Of a DNA stretch of 64,000 nucleotides, positions 32,661 to 42,812 are shown piece by piece. The notes under the pieces are model-generated. The model was not told the DNA's origin. It did no database searches and was given only the letters and a program-made list of their open reading frames with translations. The position numbers and the translations under genes were made by a program. Source of the DNA: Apodemus sylvaticus (Eukaryota; Chordata; Mammalia; Rodentia; Muridae); contig NC_067485.1 in NCBI RefSeq assembly GCF_947179515.1, forward strand, positions 1,787,654-1,851,653, written 5' to 3'. The number at the start of each line of letters is the position of its first letter. The stretch's first letter is position 1.

Positions 32661-32965
32661 GAAAAAGGAAATGCAGGGGTGTGGAGCAGCCAGCAGCAGA
32701 GGAAGTTCCCAGGTGACTTGTCATGGTGCAATTTATAGACCTGAGTCTCAGCAGGGCTGTAGTGGGCTGGAATGACTGTGATTTGTTGGTGGTGGAACCT
32801 GGCACTTGGCAGCAGGCCATGCTGACTTAGCCTCATGCATGTGTGCTGCCAGGAACCACAGTGCACAGCCCTGACTGGGCAGTTAAAGTAAGAGGAGCAA
32901 AGAGCAAATGTGCTCATCCTGAATGGAAATAGGAACAGAAGTCTAGAAGGAATGGTAAACGCCAT
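32661..32965. other. Unique-looking sequence after the T run
   Basis: No repeat recognised. CCCAG|GTGAC at about 32711 is a weak donor-like string. No exon called. Confidence 0.35.
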
Positions 32966-32969
32966 CATG

Positions 32970-33170
32970 GGACAGTGAGGTAGCTCAGCAGGTAAAAACA
33001 CCTGGGCCAAACCCTGCGACCTGAGTTTGATACCTGGAACCCACAAAGGGAAGGAGAGAGAACCAACTGACAAAAGTTATCTGCTGACCTCTGCACACAT
33101 GCTGTGCCTCACACACATGCATGCACACACACAAATTAGTTAATGTAATTAAATTTTTTTAATAAATAAA
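32970..33170 (+). repeat. B4-type SINE
   Basis: Head GACAGTGAGGTAGCTCAGCAGG, CGACCTGAGTTTGATACC, GGAGAGAGAACCAACTGAC and TCTGCTGACCTCTGCAC, with a CA-rich distal end and AATAAATAAAAAAG. Confidence 0.85.
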
Positions 33171-33174
33171 AAAG

Positions 33175-34074
33175 ATTCTGAGGAAGGGGAGCCAGACAAT
33201 GAGGGGATTGTGGTCTCTCTGTTATTGGACTTGGCAGTAATTGAACTTTTCTTTTCACCCCCAAATCCACAGACACTGAAAGAGAGTCTGTCAAAAGAGA
33301 GTAGGGACCCTCTTAGCTCATGTCCTCTATACTGAGAAATGGATAGATGGACTTTAAAAGAACAGAAGCAAAATCACTCATCTCCCATTGCTGTCTCTGA
33401 ACATTCCACCCCCACCTCCAGAGTAACAGAGACCAGGAACAGCCAAGGCCTCCAGCGAGAGCCAATTAGGCAGTAAGGCATGACCGTCAACACAGCATCC
33501 TGTAGGCCAGGACCACAGCAGTGTTTACAGAGCACAGCACCGACGCGGGAGCTAACAGCCCAAATGCATGGTCCATCTGCACAAGCTGGAAAAAGTAACC
33601 ATTTCAACCCAAGCTAAACCACTGTGCCTCTAAACATTCTGCACAGACCCCTTCCAGAAACCCCACACATCTGTATACACATTTCAAGATAAATACACAC
33701 ACAGGCAGACTCCCCACAGAACCAGGGGAGGCCCCTCTGAAGCTCTGCGGGTAGACCCTGCCCACCTCACACAGGTTCCAGTTGTGGAATTTTCAGCAAG
33801 TAGAACCCCTCAGAGAATCATACCTGCCTTGTGGCTCCTCATGCCACACAAAAACAATTTTGAGGTCTACAGCACAAGCTTACTTCTTCCAAAGGCATCC
33901 ATAAACTTCTGAACTCAGCTGAGAGGGAAAAGGCCTGACTTTACTTCAAGATCACTGGAAAGCCTTTTCTCCAAGACTTGGCACTCACTCTTAGCTTTAC
34001 CAAGGTTTCCTTCTCCTGTGACCAAAAAAGACAAACACTGCTCATCCCCCAATTCATTTATTTGATTGTTAATT
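33175..34074. other. About 0.9 kb repeat-free block
   Basis: No interspersed repeat. Includes a CpG-containing stretch (CAGCACCGACGCGGGAGC) near 33535-33555. It might be conserved non-coding DNA, but nothing in the sequence proves it. Confidence 0.4.
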
Positions 34075-34285
34075 GAGACAGAATTTCATGTATTGCAGGT
34101 TGGGCTCATACACACAGTATAGGCGTCCTTGGCTTGAACTGCTGATCTTCTTGTCTCCACCTCCCAAGATCTGACATTGTAGGCATGCACCACCACATCC
34201 AGCTTTTCACAGTGTTAGATGTAAATGCCAGACTCTGTGCATAATAGGTGAGCACTCTACCAACTGAGCTGTAGCTCCAGCCCAA
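34075..34285 (-). repeat. ID-B1 composite SINE, antisense
   Basis: Antisense B1-like part (GAACTGCTGATCTTCTTGTCTCC ... GTAGGCATGCACCACC) followed by antisense ID-like head (GTGAGCACTCTACCAACTGAG then CTGTAGCTCCAGCCC). Confidence 0.85.
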
Positions 34286-34287
34286 GG

Positions 34288-34412
34288 TCTCCACAGATAC
34301 TCAGTCTGGCCTTGAATTCACCATGTAGCCCAGTTAGGCTCAAACTGTCCATCCTCCTGTTTCAGTTTGCTGAGTACTAGGGTTATAGGTGTTAAGTACC
34401 ATGCTAGACTGA
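34288..34412 (-). repeat. B1-related SINE, antisense
   Basis: CTGGCCTTGAATTCACCATGTAGCCC ... GAGTACTAGGGTTATAGGTG on the plus strand. It abuts the preceding ID-B1 in the same orientation. Confidence 0.65.
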
Positions 34413-34464
34413 TTATTAACTTTGTGAGCTTATTCTTGCATATTTTCCTCTTTAAATTATTAAT

Positions 34465-34589
34465 GTATTGAGAGATAGATGATTGATTGACTGATAGATA
34501 CGGAGATAGATAGATACAATCAGAGATGATTGATAGATACAGTGATAGATGATAGACTGATTGATACAGTGATAGAGAGAATGATCAAT

Positions 34590-34632
<43 letters not shown>
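34465..34632. repeat. Imperfect then pure (GATA)n
   Basis: About 110 bases of degenerate GATA/TGAT repeats followed by a purer GATA run at about 34593-34632. Confidence 0.95.
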
Positions 34633-34639
34633 CTCATGT

Positions 34640-34937
34640 ATGTGCACACACACCCATCACACTCACACTGTGGCATTCATGTAGATCAGATGACAGGTTT
34701 TTCAGGAGTCAGATCTCTCTTCCCTCTTGTCTTGAGTCAATGTTTCTCTTCTTTCTCCAACTGTGCTACCTAATCTAGACTGGCTGACTCATAAGCTGCC
34801 AACCTGTTGTCTCCATCTCCCATCTTGCTGTGGTTCTGTTGGAATTACAAGTGCCCACCATTGCATCTACCTTATTATGTAGGTGCTGGGACTTGTACAG
34901 CAAACACTTCCACCCACTGATCCACTCCAGCCCCACT
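34640..34937 (-). repeat. B4/RSINE-type SINE, antisense
   Basis: Distal end TGTATGTGCACACACAC, middle 'AATCTAGACTGGCTGACTC' and 'GGAATTACAAGTGCCCACC', then the antisense head ending ATCCACTCCAGCCCC. GATA repeats sit at its distal end. Confidence 0.75.
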
Positions 34938-35879
34938 CTTGTACACTTTTCAACTTCATTCTTGTAGCGTTGACTTCTACAGATCAAAGAGACAGAAAAT
35001 GCAAGCCTGAACCACAGAACACTAGGAACAAATAGTCCATTGTGTCCTCATTGCACACCATGGCTCTAATACTGCAGTTGAGGGCAAGGGAAGGGAATGG
35101 GGAAGTCAAGCTAATTTGGTACAGAACTGACTTATAGAAGAGCTGCTCTGCTTTGGCCAACAGGGGAAGGGAGCAGAGAGTAATGGCCAGAGAAATTTCC
35201 AGTAGTCAGAAAAGACAGGTCATCATAAAGCTGATGAACTCCACTGTCGCACTGTTTTCCACTTAGGCCTTACAGGAGTAGCTACTGCATTCACAGGTTT
35301 AACGTTATGGTGATGGGTAGGCTAGCGACTATGCCAGCAGCTGGCCTTGGCCCCGGAGTATCAGCTTTTCCTAAGTAGAAGCTAGCAAGAAACGCCCCCA
35401 CCCTACCCCCAGGCAGCTACCCACTTTTATCCACCTATCAAGGTATAGCACAGATATAGCACACCGATCACCTCCTGTCTAATCTACACCCACATAACAA
35501 ATCCCATAACCTCCCTTCAGCCCAAGAACAGTGGTTTCCAACAGTTTTAGCTTATGTGACCCCTAAAAATGATTTGAAATTCGTGTGTGTCCTGAAGATG
35601 GATGACATTTATTTTTTAAAAAAATGACTTTAATTGTAAGTTTAAATGCTTGCTGTGGCTACCATAGGGACTTTGAAGTCAGCATGGCTATAGGAGATTC
35701 TGTTTCTGTCTCATAAAAAGAAACAGATTTTTCCAAACACAAGGACAGTTCTGAAACAAGCAGTACTAAAATATTCACATTTTAAAACAAATCCATTGTA
35801 TTATTCATTTAAACACCGCTAGAAGAATTAAAGTGCCATAGTAATTCTATCTATACTACTATCCAGGCAGTTTAATGCA
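34938..35879. other. No firm feature
   Basis: Mostly unique. A string at about 35528-35560 (CAGTGGTTTCC ... GTGACCCC) resembles one end of a hAT element, but the other end is missing, so it is not called. Confidence 0.4.
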
Positions 35880-36037
35880 TGTCCATGTGTGTTGGCATAC
35901 ATATATGTGTGTCTCTGTGTAGAGGCCATAGGAGGCCTCAGGTATCATCCTCAGAAACACTATCCATGTGGCTGGACAGATGATTCAGCAGTTAAGAAAT
36001 TTTGCTGCTCTTGCAGAGGACAAAAAATTAAAAAAAA

Positions 36038-36129
<92 letters not shown>

Positions 36130-36350
36130 AAAAGAGAAACATCATCCATGTCTTTGAGGGATCTCTCATTGGCCTGAGTTCACTGACTAGGCTGAACCAT
36201 GTGGCCAACAAATCTCAGGGTCACTCCTCTCTGCCTCCCAGCACTGACATTAAAAACTCCAGCATTTTAACATTTCTAGGGACCAAACTCTTCTCTTCCT
36301 TGTGTGTGCAAAATATGTGTTGTACCAACTGAGCTCCATCCCTCCCCAAA
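35880..36350 (-). repeat. B4/RSINE-type SINE, antisense, split by a later SINE
   Basis: The distal portion 35880-35969 (TGTGTCTCTGTGTAGAGGCC ... GGTATCATCC) and the proximal portion 36135-36350 (CATTGGCCTGAGTTCACTG ... CCCAGCACTGACATTAAAAAC) join after removal of the insert. Confidence 0.75.
35970..36134 (+). repeat. B2-type SINE head with (AAAG)n tail and target duplication
   Basis: GCTGGACAGATGATTCAGCAG ... TTGCTGCTCTTGCAGAGG, then an A-rich tail expanded to AAAG repeats at about 36031-36134. Flanks at 35953-35969 and 36135-36151 are a 17-bp direct repeat (15 identical). Open frames of Lys/Glu/Arg over the array are spurious. Confidence 0.85.
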
Positions 36351-36371
36351 CACACCCCTCTCCCATCCCTC

Positions 36372-36562
36372 CTTTTATGAGACAGAAACAGAATCTCCTG
36401 TTGTCATGCTGACTTCAAACACCCTATCTGGTAAGGACTGACTTTCAACTCCTGTCTCCAGGGTTCTGGGATTATAGCCATACACCACCATAAGTGGTGC
36501 TAAGGGTCCAGCCTGGGGCCGCATGCAGGATAAACCAACCTCTGCCAACAGAGCTCCACCAC
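36372..36562 (-). repeat. ID-B1 composite SINE, antisense
   Basis: GAGACAGAAACAGAATCTCC ... CTGGGATTATAGCCATACACC, with a degraded antisense ID-like head (CCTCTGCCAACAGAGCTCC). Confidence 0.65.
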
Positions 36563-36569
36563 TACTGTT

Positions 36570-37399
36570 CTTTGAATTCACAAGATGTTTTTTATTGACT
36601 CGCTACTGGTCCATCTCCTCTTTGGGTTCCAGCTGATTTACGCTGTACGTTTTAGCAACAGATGTTTTTTTACTTTGAAGTTTTTTTTTTTTTAAACAAA
36701 TGGTCATTGTTAACATTTTCTTCTTCTACAAAAAAAGTGTAAAAATTAGATTTGATATCTGTGTAAATTTGCAACTTTTAAGGAACTTTTTCTAGGTCGA
36801 GTGCAATAACCACCAGAATAGTATCAATCAAAAAGCATAAATATATCCTAAACTTTCATAAACAATTAAAAGGGTACTTTCTTCAATTAGACACTGCATT
36901 TGTAGATGAAAATTGTTTGTTACTAGGATAAGATATGATTCAAAATAAATTATATTCCTATTTTATATTTTGAAAGAGAAACTTCAAGAAAGCCTGTTCT
37001 CTCACCAATAAGAAAAAAAAAAGAAAGAAAAAAGAGAAAGAAAAGAAAAGAAAAAAGAAGAGTCTAACAGATGTCAGTATATTTGTTTGATGCAGAGTTT
37101 CAAGGTGGCCTGGACCTTCACCTGGAAGGCCAGGCTAGCTACCCCTCAAGCTCAAACACCCGCTCCTGGTTTTTCCATGGATTCTAAAGACTCTAAATTC
37201 AGGTCTTCATACTTGCAAGGACTTTACTGATCTGGGTCAGAAGTCTGTTCCTTCAAGCTTCAAGATCTGGATCACAGGTATAGTCCTTCCATTCCAGATG
37301 TAGTCAAGTTGACACCAGACTCTCTTCTTCCTCCTCCTCTTCTTTGTTTCTTTCATTTATTTCATCGTTCTCCTTTCTTACAAAGTGGTTTCTTTAAAA
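36570..37399. other. AT-rich unique block
   Basis: No repeat recognised except A-rich low-complexity sequence at about 37010-37060. It may be an old non-coding block. Confidence 0.4.
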
Positions 37400-37545
37400 A
37401 TGTTTGTTTATGGGGGCCTCTTGTGCTAATCAGAGGACAACCTATGTGAGTTAGTTCTTTGTTTCTACCACGTGGGTCATGCATATCAAACTCAGGTTGT
37501 TGGAGTTGGTGACAAATGCCTTTATTCACTGACCATTTTGACATC
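37400..37545 (-). repeat. B4-type SINE, antisense
   Basis: AGAGGACAACCTATGTGAGTTAG ... CATATCAAACTCAGGTTGTTGG ... CCTTTATTCACTGACCATTTTG on the plus strand. Confidence 0.75.
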
Positions 37546-38054
37546 TCCTAGTCACCTTCTGCTGGGAGTTTAAAGCCCCTAACTTGATGATGTTTCCTTT
37601 GTTTGTTCCTTCAATGAGGCTCTGCTCCAGTTGTCTCCCTTAGATGTCACGAGTGCCCAACATGATGATGCCTCTCCGTGTCTCTACTGCTTTGGTCTAT
37701 CCTCTATTTACTACTTATTACTTTGCTTGTTATATTCTTATTAAAAACACTGGTTCAAAACCAAGAATGTGCCTATTAGACATCCTTCTCCAGACTGCAC
37801 AGAACACCACTCATAAACAGAAGGTTCACCGACACCAAAAGACAAAACTTAACCTTACTGCCCAAGTACATTCACCCTCCAGATTGAGACACAGCAGCCA
37901 TCACTGAAGAGACCAGGGCACTGCCTATCATGACTCAGCTGGGTATTCTAAATTATCCATGTGGATACTTGATTGTCCATTACACAGAGGCTCTAAGGTG
38001 AAGGACAGGGCTTCGTTGCATTTACTCATTTTGTCAACTGACTTTTGACCAGTA
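37546..38054. other. No recognisable feature
   Basis: Unique-looking sequence. Confidence 0.45.
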
Positions 38055-38170
38055 AGTGTTTTTATAACAAATACATTCTGAGTGCTTAGTGCATGCTAGG
38101 ATTCAGTGCTGGTATCACAGCTCAAAATTTTGCAAGACAAACAGGAAAGAATGAAAGAGGTTAGAAGGAG
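38055..38170 (-). repeat. L2 3'-end fragment, antisense
   Basis: TAACAAATACATTCTGAGTGC ... AGTGCATGCTAGGATTCAGTGC matches the antisense L2 3' end. Old. Confidence 0.5.
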
Positions 38171-38761
38171 CCAAAGTAATCTCAAAGTCACAGAGTTCCC
38201 AGACAGATGTACACTCATTGACGGTGAACAGTTAGGCATCTCTTTTACCCTTCTAGCTTTTGTAGAATCTCAGGGTGCCTTTAGACCACAGCAATTGTCA
38301 TTTGATAACCAAATAATTTTATTTAACTGCAGTAAATGAAAAAGTACTGGGGCATTTAGATTTCCTTCTGTTCTTCAGATATTTCAAAGTGTAAGTTTTG
38401 ACAGTGTATTCATGTTTTGGTCTTTAAGAGTTACTAAAATATTATCAAGCTTAAATTTAAAACTTATCAGTCTCAAACTTCTAAATGTTGATCATACCTT
38501 ATTTTCCTCCCTGTTTCTTCTTCAAATCTCAAAGTGCTCTGAAATAAGGCAGGGTAAATTAATAACAATGAGCTCATGTTTGCTCCGTACTTGCCTGCTT
38601 GCTTCCCAGAGAAACAAGCCAGGGTCCCCTGTAATGGGCCCAGCTAGCAGGAACCCTGTCTATGATTGTTAGATAGTTTCTCTGTAGCAGTAAACTGCAG
38701 CTCTCTCTTCACAAAGCCATTTCCAGGAGAGCAAAAAACATACTCTGAGTGTCTCCCCCTC
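38171..38761. other. No recognisable feature
   Basis: AT-rich unique-looking sequence up to the L1 target duplication. Confidence 0.4.
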
Positions 38762-38776
38762 TATTTTACAACCTCT
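38762..38776. repeat. L1 target-site duplication, left copy
   Basis: TATTTTACAACCTCT, identical to 39801-39815. Confidence 0.97.
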
Positions 38777-39800
38777 CTTTTTTTAATATTTTTATTTTCT
38801 ATATTCTTTGTTTACATTCCAAATGATTTCCCCTTTCCCGGATCCCCCCTCCCCATATGTCTCATAAACCTTCTTCTCTCCATCCCTTCTCCAATCACCT
38901 CCCTCCTTTTTCTCTGTCCTTATATTCCCTTCCCATGCTAGATCAATCCTTTCCAGGATCAGGACCCTCTCCATACTTCTTCATGGAAGTCATTTGTTAT
39001 GCAATTTGTGCCTTGGGTATTCAGAGCTTCTGGGCTAATTAATATCCACTTATCAGAGATTGCATTCCATGTGTATTCTTTTGTAATTGGGTTACCTCAC
39101 TTAGGATGATATTTTCCAGATCAAACCATTTGCCTAAAAATTTTGTGAATTCATTGTTTCTAATTGCTGAGTAGTATTCCATTGTGTAAATATGCTACAT
39201 TTTCTGTATCCATTCCTCCTCTGAGGGGCATCTGGGTTCTTTCCAGCTTCTGGCTATTATAAATAAGGTTGCTATGAACATAATGGAGCATGTGTCTTTA
39301 TTGCATGCAGGGGAATCCTTTGGGTATATGCCCAGGAGAGGTATAGCAGGGTCCTCTTGAAGTCTCATGTCCAGTTTTCTGAGGATCCAGCATCCTTTCA
39401 TGCTAAAAGTATTGGAAAGAACAGGAATTCAAGGCCCATACCTAAACATCATTAAAGCAATATACAGCAAACCGGTAGCCAACATCAAACTAAATGGAGA
39501 GAAACTTGAAGCAATCCCACTAAAATCAGGGACTAGACAAGGCTGTCCCCTCTCTCCATATCTTTTCAATATAGTACTTGAAGTTCTAGCTAGAGCAATT
39601 AGACAACATAAGGAGGCCAAAGGGATACAAATTGGAAAGGAAGAAGTCAAATTATCATTATTTGCAGATGACATGATAGTCTACTTAAGTGACCCAAAAA
39701 CCTCCACCAGAGAACTCCTACAGCTGATAAACAACTTCAGCAAAGTGACTGGTTATAAAATCAACTCAAGCAAATCAGTTGCCTTCCTATACTCAAAAGA
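38777..39800 (-). mobile_element. 5'-truncated, 5'-inverted L1 (twin-priming product)
   Basis: 38777 to about 39390 is L1 in minus orientation. It starts from an A-rich 3' end with an F/V-like 3' UTR (GAATGTAAACAAAGAATAT on the minus strand) and continues through the ORF2 C-terminus (recognisable as PAIPLLGIYPKD and SWKEPRCPSEEEWIQKM). From about 39390 to 39800 the L1 is reversed: a plus-strand ORF2 reverse-transcriptase segment reads through GTRQGCPLSPYLFNIVLE and the catalytic LFADDMIVYLSD (FADD at 39661-39672). That frame is open but lacks the endonuclease and most of ORF2, so it is not functional. TATTTTACAACCTCT flanks the whole element exactly at 38762-38776 and 39801-39815. Confidence 0.97.
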
Positions 39801-39815
39801 TATTTTACAACCTCT
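39801..39815. repeat. L1 target-site duplication, right copy
   Basis: Identical to 38762-38776. The next bases, TTAATTC, make the junction read TTAA|AGAGG on the L1 sense strand, close to the L1 endonuclease preference. Confidence 0.97.
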
Positions 39816-39886
39816 TAATTCTGGAGACCTAGGGCTCACTTCTTCTGCAAGCCTTCTCTCTATGTCTTCCATATAACATGAGGCCA

Positions 39887-40842
39887 TGTTGATTAAATTT
39901 CTGTCACTATGACAAGGTTCCTGGGATAACCAACTTAAATGGTAGGAAGGTTTGGACTCCATTTTAGAGGTTTCAGCCCATGACACTGGGCTATGACTTT
40001 GCACCTTTAGTAGCACAGTGCATCATGGTAGTAATGTAAGACCCCCAAAACCGAGGGTGCCCCAGCACCCCACACCCCGGAAGGCGACACCCAAATCACT
40101 CGCGAGAAACGGTCTCGATGCAATAGCATAAGGATTTCTTTATTCCAGAATTCTGGGTTCCATAGCCGTGCACCACGCAGGGTTAGAGGACTGAGGACCC
40201 CGAGTGCCGAATTGGGACAGCTTTTATAAGTTTACGACAGAGCCCGCGAATCACAAACCAATCATTTCTTAGCATGGAGAGCCCGCGAAATGGGAGCCAA
40301 TTGATTTGTACCACTCCATAGTTTTTAGGCCAATCAGTTTAAATTATCAGAGCCCGCGCTCTGATAATGTTATAGTTTCCTATAATGTCTACAGCTGCGT
40401 GAACTCCTGCTTAGGGGTAATGGCATAAGTTTACAGAAGATATGCTTAACCCATTTCCAGTTACCCTATGGGGCCAGGATCACCTATTCAAGGCCTTTCT
40501 GCTAGGTCTAAACAAAGGCCGGGCTCTGGAATGTGACCTTTCACCTAGATTCTAACAAAGCGAGAGATAGCATTTTAAACTCCTGATTTCTTGGGGTCAT
40601 TAGAGTTAGGCTGTATTATTTTCTATCCTTTCAGTAGCATATAACAAAAGGATGCCTCTTCATCAGAGGCAAAAGAATGAGAAAAGAGCTGTGTTTCTAA
40701 TATTGCCTCCAAGGGTGCACACACCCCCAATGACCTAACTTCTTTCTTGTAGACTTCATTTTCTAAAGGTTCTACTACCACCCAATTGTACCATACTTGG
40801 GATATAGACATTTGGGGAACACTCAAGATCCTAACTCTTACA
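39887..40842 (-). mobile_element. MaLR-like LTR, antisense, split by an ERV1 LTR
   Basis: The left part 39887-40034 reads 'CTGTCACTATGACAAGGTTCC', 'GGATAACCAACTTAAATGG' and 'TTTCAGCCCATGACACTGGG'. The right part 40634-40842 has 'AAGGGTGCACACACCCCC', 'AATGACCTAACTTC' and 'CTACCACCCAATTG'. Together they follow the antisense MaLR LTR layout with the ERV1 LTR removed. Confidence 0.7.
40035..40633 (-). mobile_element. ERV1 (gammaretrovirus-like) solo LTR
   Basis: A 599-bp LTR on the minus strand, bounded by TGAAAGG and TCTTACA (plus strand TGTAAGACCCCC to CCTTTCA). On its sense strand it keeps several inverted CCAAT motifs (plus-strand CCAAT at about 40258, 40297 and 40331), a TATAAAAG box at about 40222-40230 and an AATAAA signal at about 40139. 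The U3 carries repeated GAGCCCGCG motifs. Flanks GTAA (40031-40034) and GTAG (40634-40637) look like a 4-bp target duplication with one mismatch. No internal viral genes are present. The exact family is not recognised. Confidence 0.85.
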
Positions 40843-40849
40843 GAGTTCA

Positions 40850-41650
40850 AACTGTAGCAACTCTGGCCCAGACATCTCCCTTAAGCCCATGTCCCATTTT
40901 TTTTTCCCAGAATCACATTTGTGGGAGTTTGAATAGGAATGACTCCCATAGGCTCATATATTTGGATACTTGGTCACTAGGTCTTGGCACTCCTCAAGAG
41001 ACGTTAGGTGTGTATCTGTCCCGGGATGGAATGAAATCAGCATAATGCCTGGTTGCTACTTTAGTGATGGACACTCAGCCTGGAGTCTTTCTCCAGCAGG
41101 AACTTGAAGTTCCCTTTACCCTAGGCATTCATTACTGACTTCAGTAAGAGATTTTGGCTGTTCTACCCAGTGCAGTGCCTCATGAATAAGGCAGAGGAAA
41201 CCCAGCATAGCTTTTCTATCACTTGAAAAGGAACCCTAACAACAAGCTCACTTTCTGGGGAGCTTGAGCTCAGGCTCCCAGCACAACCTCAGAGGAGCCC
41301 TGCAGGTGCTCGCACAGATTCCAGGAGCCTGCCCTCCATCCAGGCTTTTGCTTTCTCTTCACCAATTGCTCTGGCTGGACTGTGCGACTCAGACACTTTC
41401 ATTTTCTGGTCTTGTTGCGACCCTTACAAGGGTGTGAAGAGGTGTGGGTCCCCTGGAGCACAACCACAGGCGCATGTTGTCTTTGCTTTCCTCATCCAAT
41501 ATACTCAAATATTTCCCATAAAGAGGTATGTTTTCATATAGCCTTCAAACATCTTCCCATGTATAATACATAAAATCTTCTTCTGATTCAAGAAGTTATA
41601 CTGCCTAAGTGTTAGGGAAGTTGTATTTACAGAATGACAAGGAGAAATGT
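40850..41650. other. No recognisable feature
   Basis: Unique-looking sequence. Open frames lack domains. Confidence 0.45.
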
Positions 41651-41655
41651 CTCTG

Positions 41656-41835
41656 GTCAACCAGATGGCTCAGCAGGTAAAAACCACTTGCACACACAAT
41701 ACTGACCACTAATCCCTAGATTCTACTTTAAGATGGAAGGAGAATCCCACAAGGTATCCTCTTACCTCCACATATGCACCATGGTGCACAAACACACACA
41801 TCTCCACAGACCAATACCAACCACACCCATCATAT

Positions 41836-41894
<59 letters not shown>
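41656..41894 (+). repeat. B4-type SINE with (TA)n tail
   Basis: AACCAGATGGCTCAGCAGGT ... AGGAGAATCCCACAAGG ... CTCTTACCTCCACATATGC, a CA-rich end, then a pure TA run at about 41845-41894. Confidence 0.85.
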
Positions 41895-41899
<5 letters not shown>

Positions 41900-42206
41900 T
41901 AAATTTAATTTTAAAAATTAAAAAGCTAAAAGTTACCAGTCATGAGTCAGTGGAGTGAGTGAGCAGGCAGTTCAAATGTGAAATACAAATGGCCACTAAA
42001 CACTTTTTTTAAAAAAATGTCCAACATCCTTAGCCACCAGATCAATGCAAATTGAAACTGCTCTGAAACACTAGCTCACTCAAGTCAGAATGGCTCAAGA
42101 AAACATGACAGCAAATGCTGACTAGGGTGCTCATGGAAAGAAGAATCTTTATTTCCTGCTTTGTGAGAGTATAAACTGGTGTAACCCTGTAGAAATCAGT
42201 CTAGAG

Positions 42207-42467
42207 CAGCAGTTCTCAATCTGTGGATCATGACCCCTTGTGAGTTGAACATCTCTTTCACAGGGGTTGCCTAAGACCATCAAAGAACACAGATATGTAC
42301 ATTATGATCTATAACAGTAGCAAAATTTCAGTTGTGAAGTAGCAATGAAATAATTTTCAGTTGGGATCACCACAACCAATATGAGTGAGTGATTTTTTGT
42401 TTTGGTTTGGTTTTTTTGTTTTTGTTTTATTAAAGGGTCACAACATTAGGAAGGATGGGAACCACTG
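42207..42467 (+). mobile_element. URR1-type nonautonomous hAT DNA transposon
   Basis: A 261-bp element with terminal inverted repeats (CAGCAGTTCTC left, GGGAACCACTG right). Inside are TTTCACAGGGGTTGCCTAAG, ATAACAGTAGCAAAATTTCAG and AAAGGGTCACAACATTAGG. GTCTAGAG flanks it exactly at 42199-42206 and 42468-42475, the 8-bp duplication expected for hAT. It encodes no transposase. A T/G-rich patch near 42395-42428 is an internal expansion. Confidence 0.95.
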
Positions 42468-42679
42468 GTCTAGAGGTTCCTAAAAAAAAAAATGATAGAC
42501 CTACTCTAGGACCCAGCTATGCCATCCCTGGACACTTAGCTAAGGGTGCCATAGTCTACTACAGAGATCTGTGCTCAGCCTTGTGCAATGCTGTTCTACC
42601 CACAACAGCAAGGAAAGGGAATCAGAGGTAGATAGCCATCAATTGATGGATCTAGGCATGCTGCTAACATACATCAGAC

Positions 42680-42812
42680 CCTCAGGGCTAGAGGCAGGTG
42701 GATCTGTGAGTTCCTTCTACATAGCAAGTTCCTGGCCAGCCAAGGTTATGTGGTAAGGCCCTATCTAATACAAAAACGAAACAAAACAAAACAAAAAACA
42801 CAACAGGCAAGC
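42680..42812 (+). repeat. B1 SINE fragment within L1
   Basis: AGGCAGGTGGATCTGTGAGTTCC ... CAAGTTCCTGGCCAGCC ... CCCTATCTAATACAAAAACG with a CAAAA-rich tail. The B1 5' end is missing. Confidence 0.75.

Noticed and set aside
32654..33073. 139-codon minus-strand frame
   Set aside because: Its N-terminal part is an antisense read of the B4 SINE at 32970-33170, and the rest has no recognisable domain.
34465..34632. CRISPR-like regular repeats
   Set aside because: Tetranucleotide microsatellite in a mammalian genome, with no spacers.
35528..35700. Possible second hAT element
   Set aside because: Only one end (CAGTGGTTTCC ... GTGACCCC) resembles a terminal repeat. I see no matching far end or 8-bp duplication.
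35889..36332. 147-codon Lys/Glu/Arg-rich frame and its antisense Phe/Leu/Ser counterpart
   Set aside because: Both come from the (AAAG)n tail of a SINE.
39367..39876. 169-codon reverse-transcriptase frame as a functional gene
   Set aside because: It is the inverted arm of a truncated L1. It lacks the endonuclease domain, most of RT and any promoter, and its start and end lie in unrelated sequence.
40035..40633. Full ERV provirus
   Set aside because: Only one LTR is present, with no primer-binding site, gag, pol, env or second LTR nearby. The 54.4-kb LTR is opposite in orientation and has another U3.
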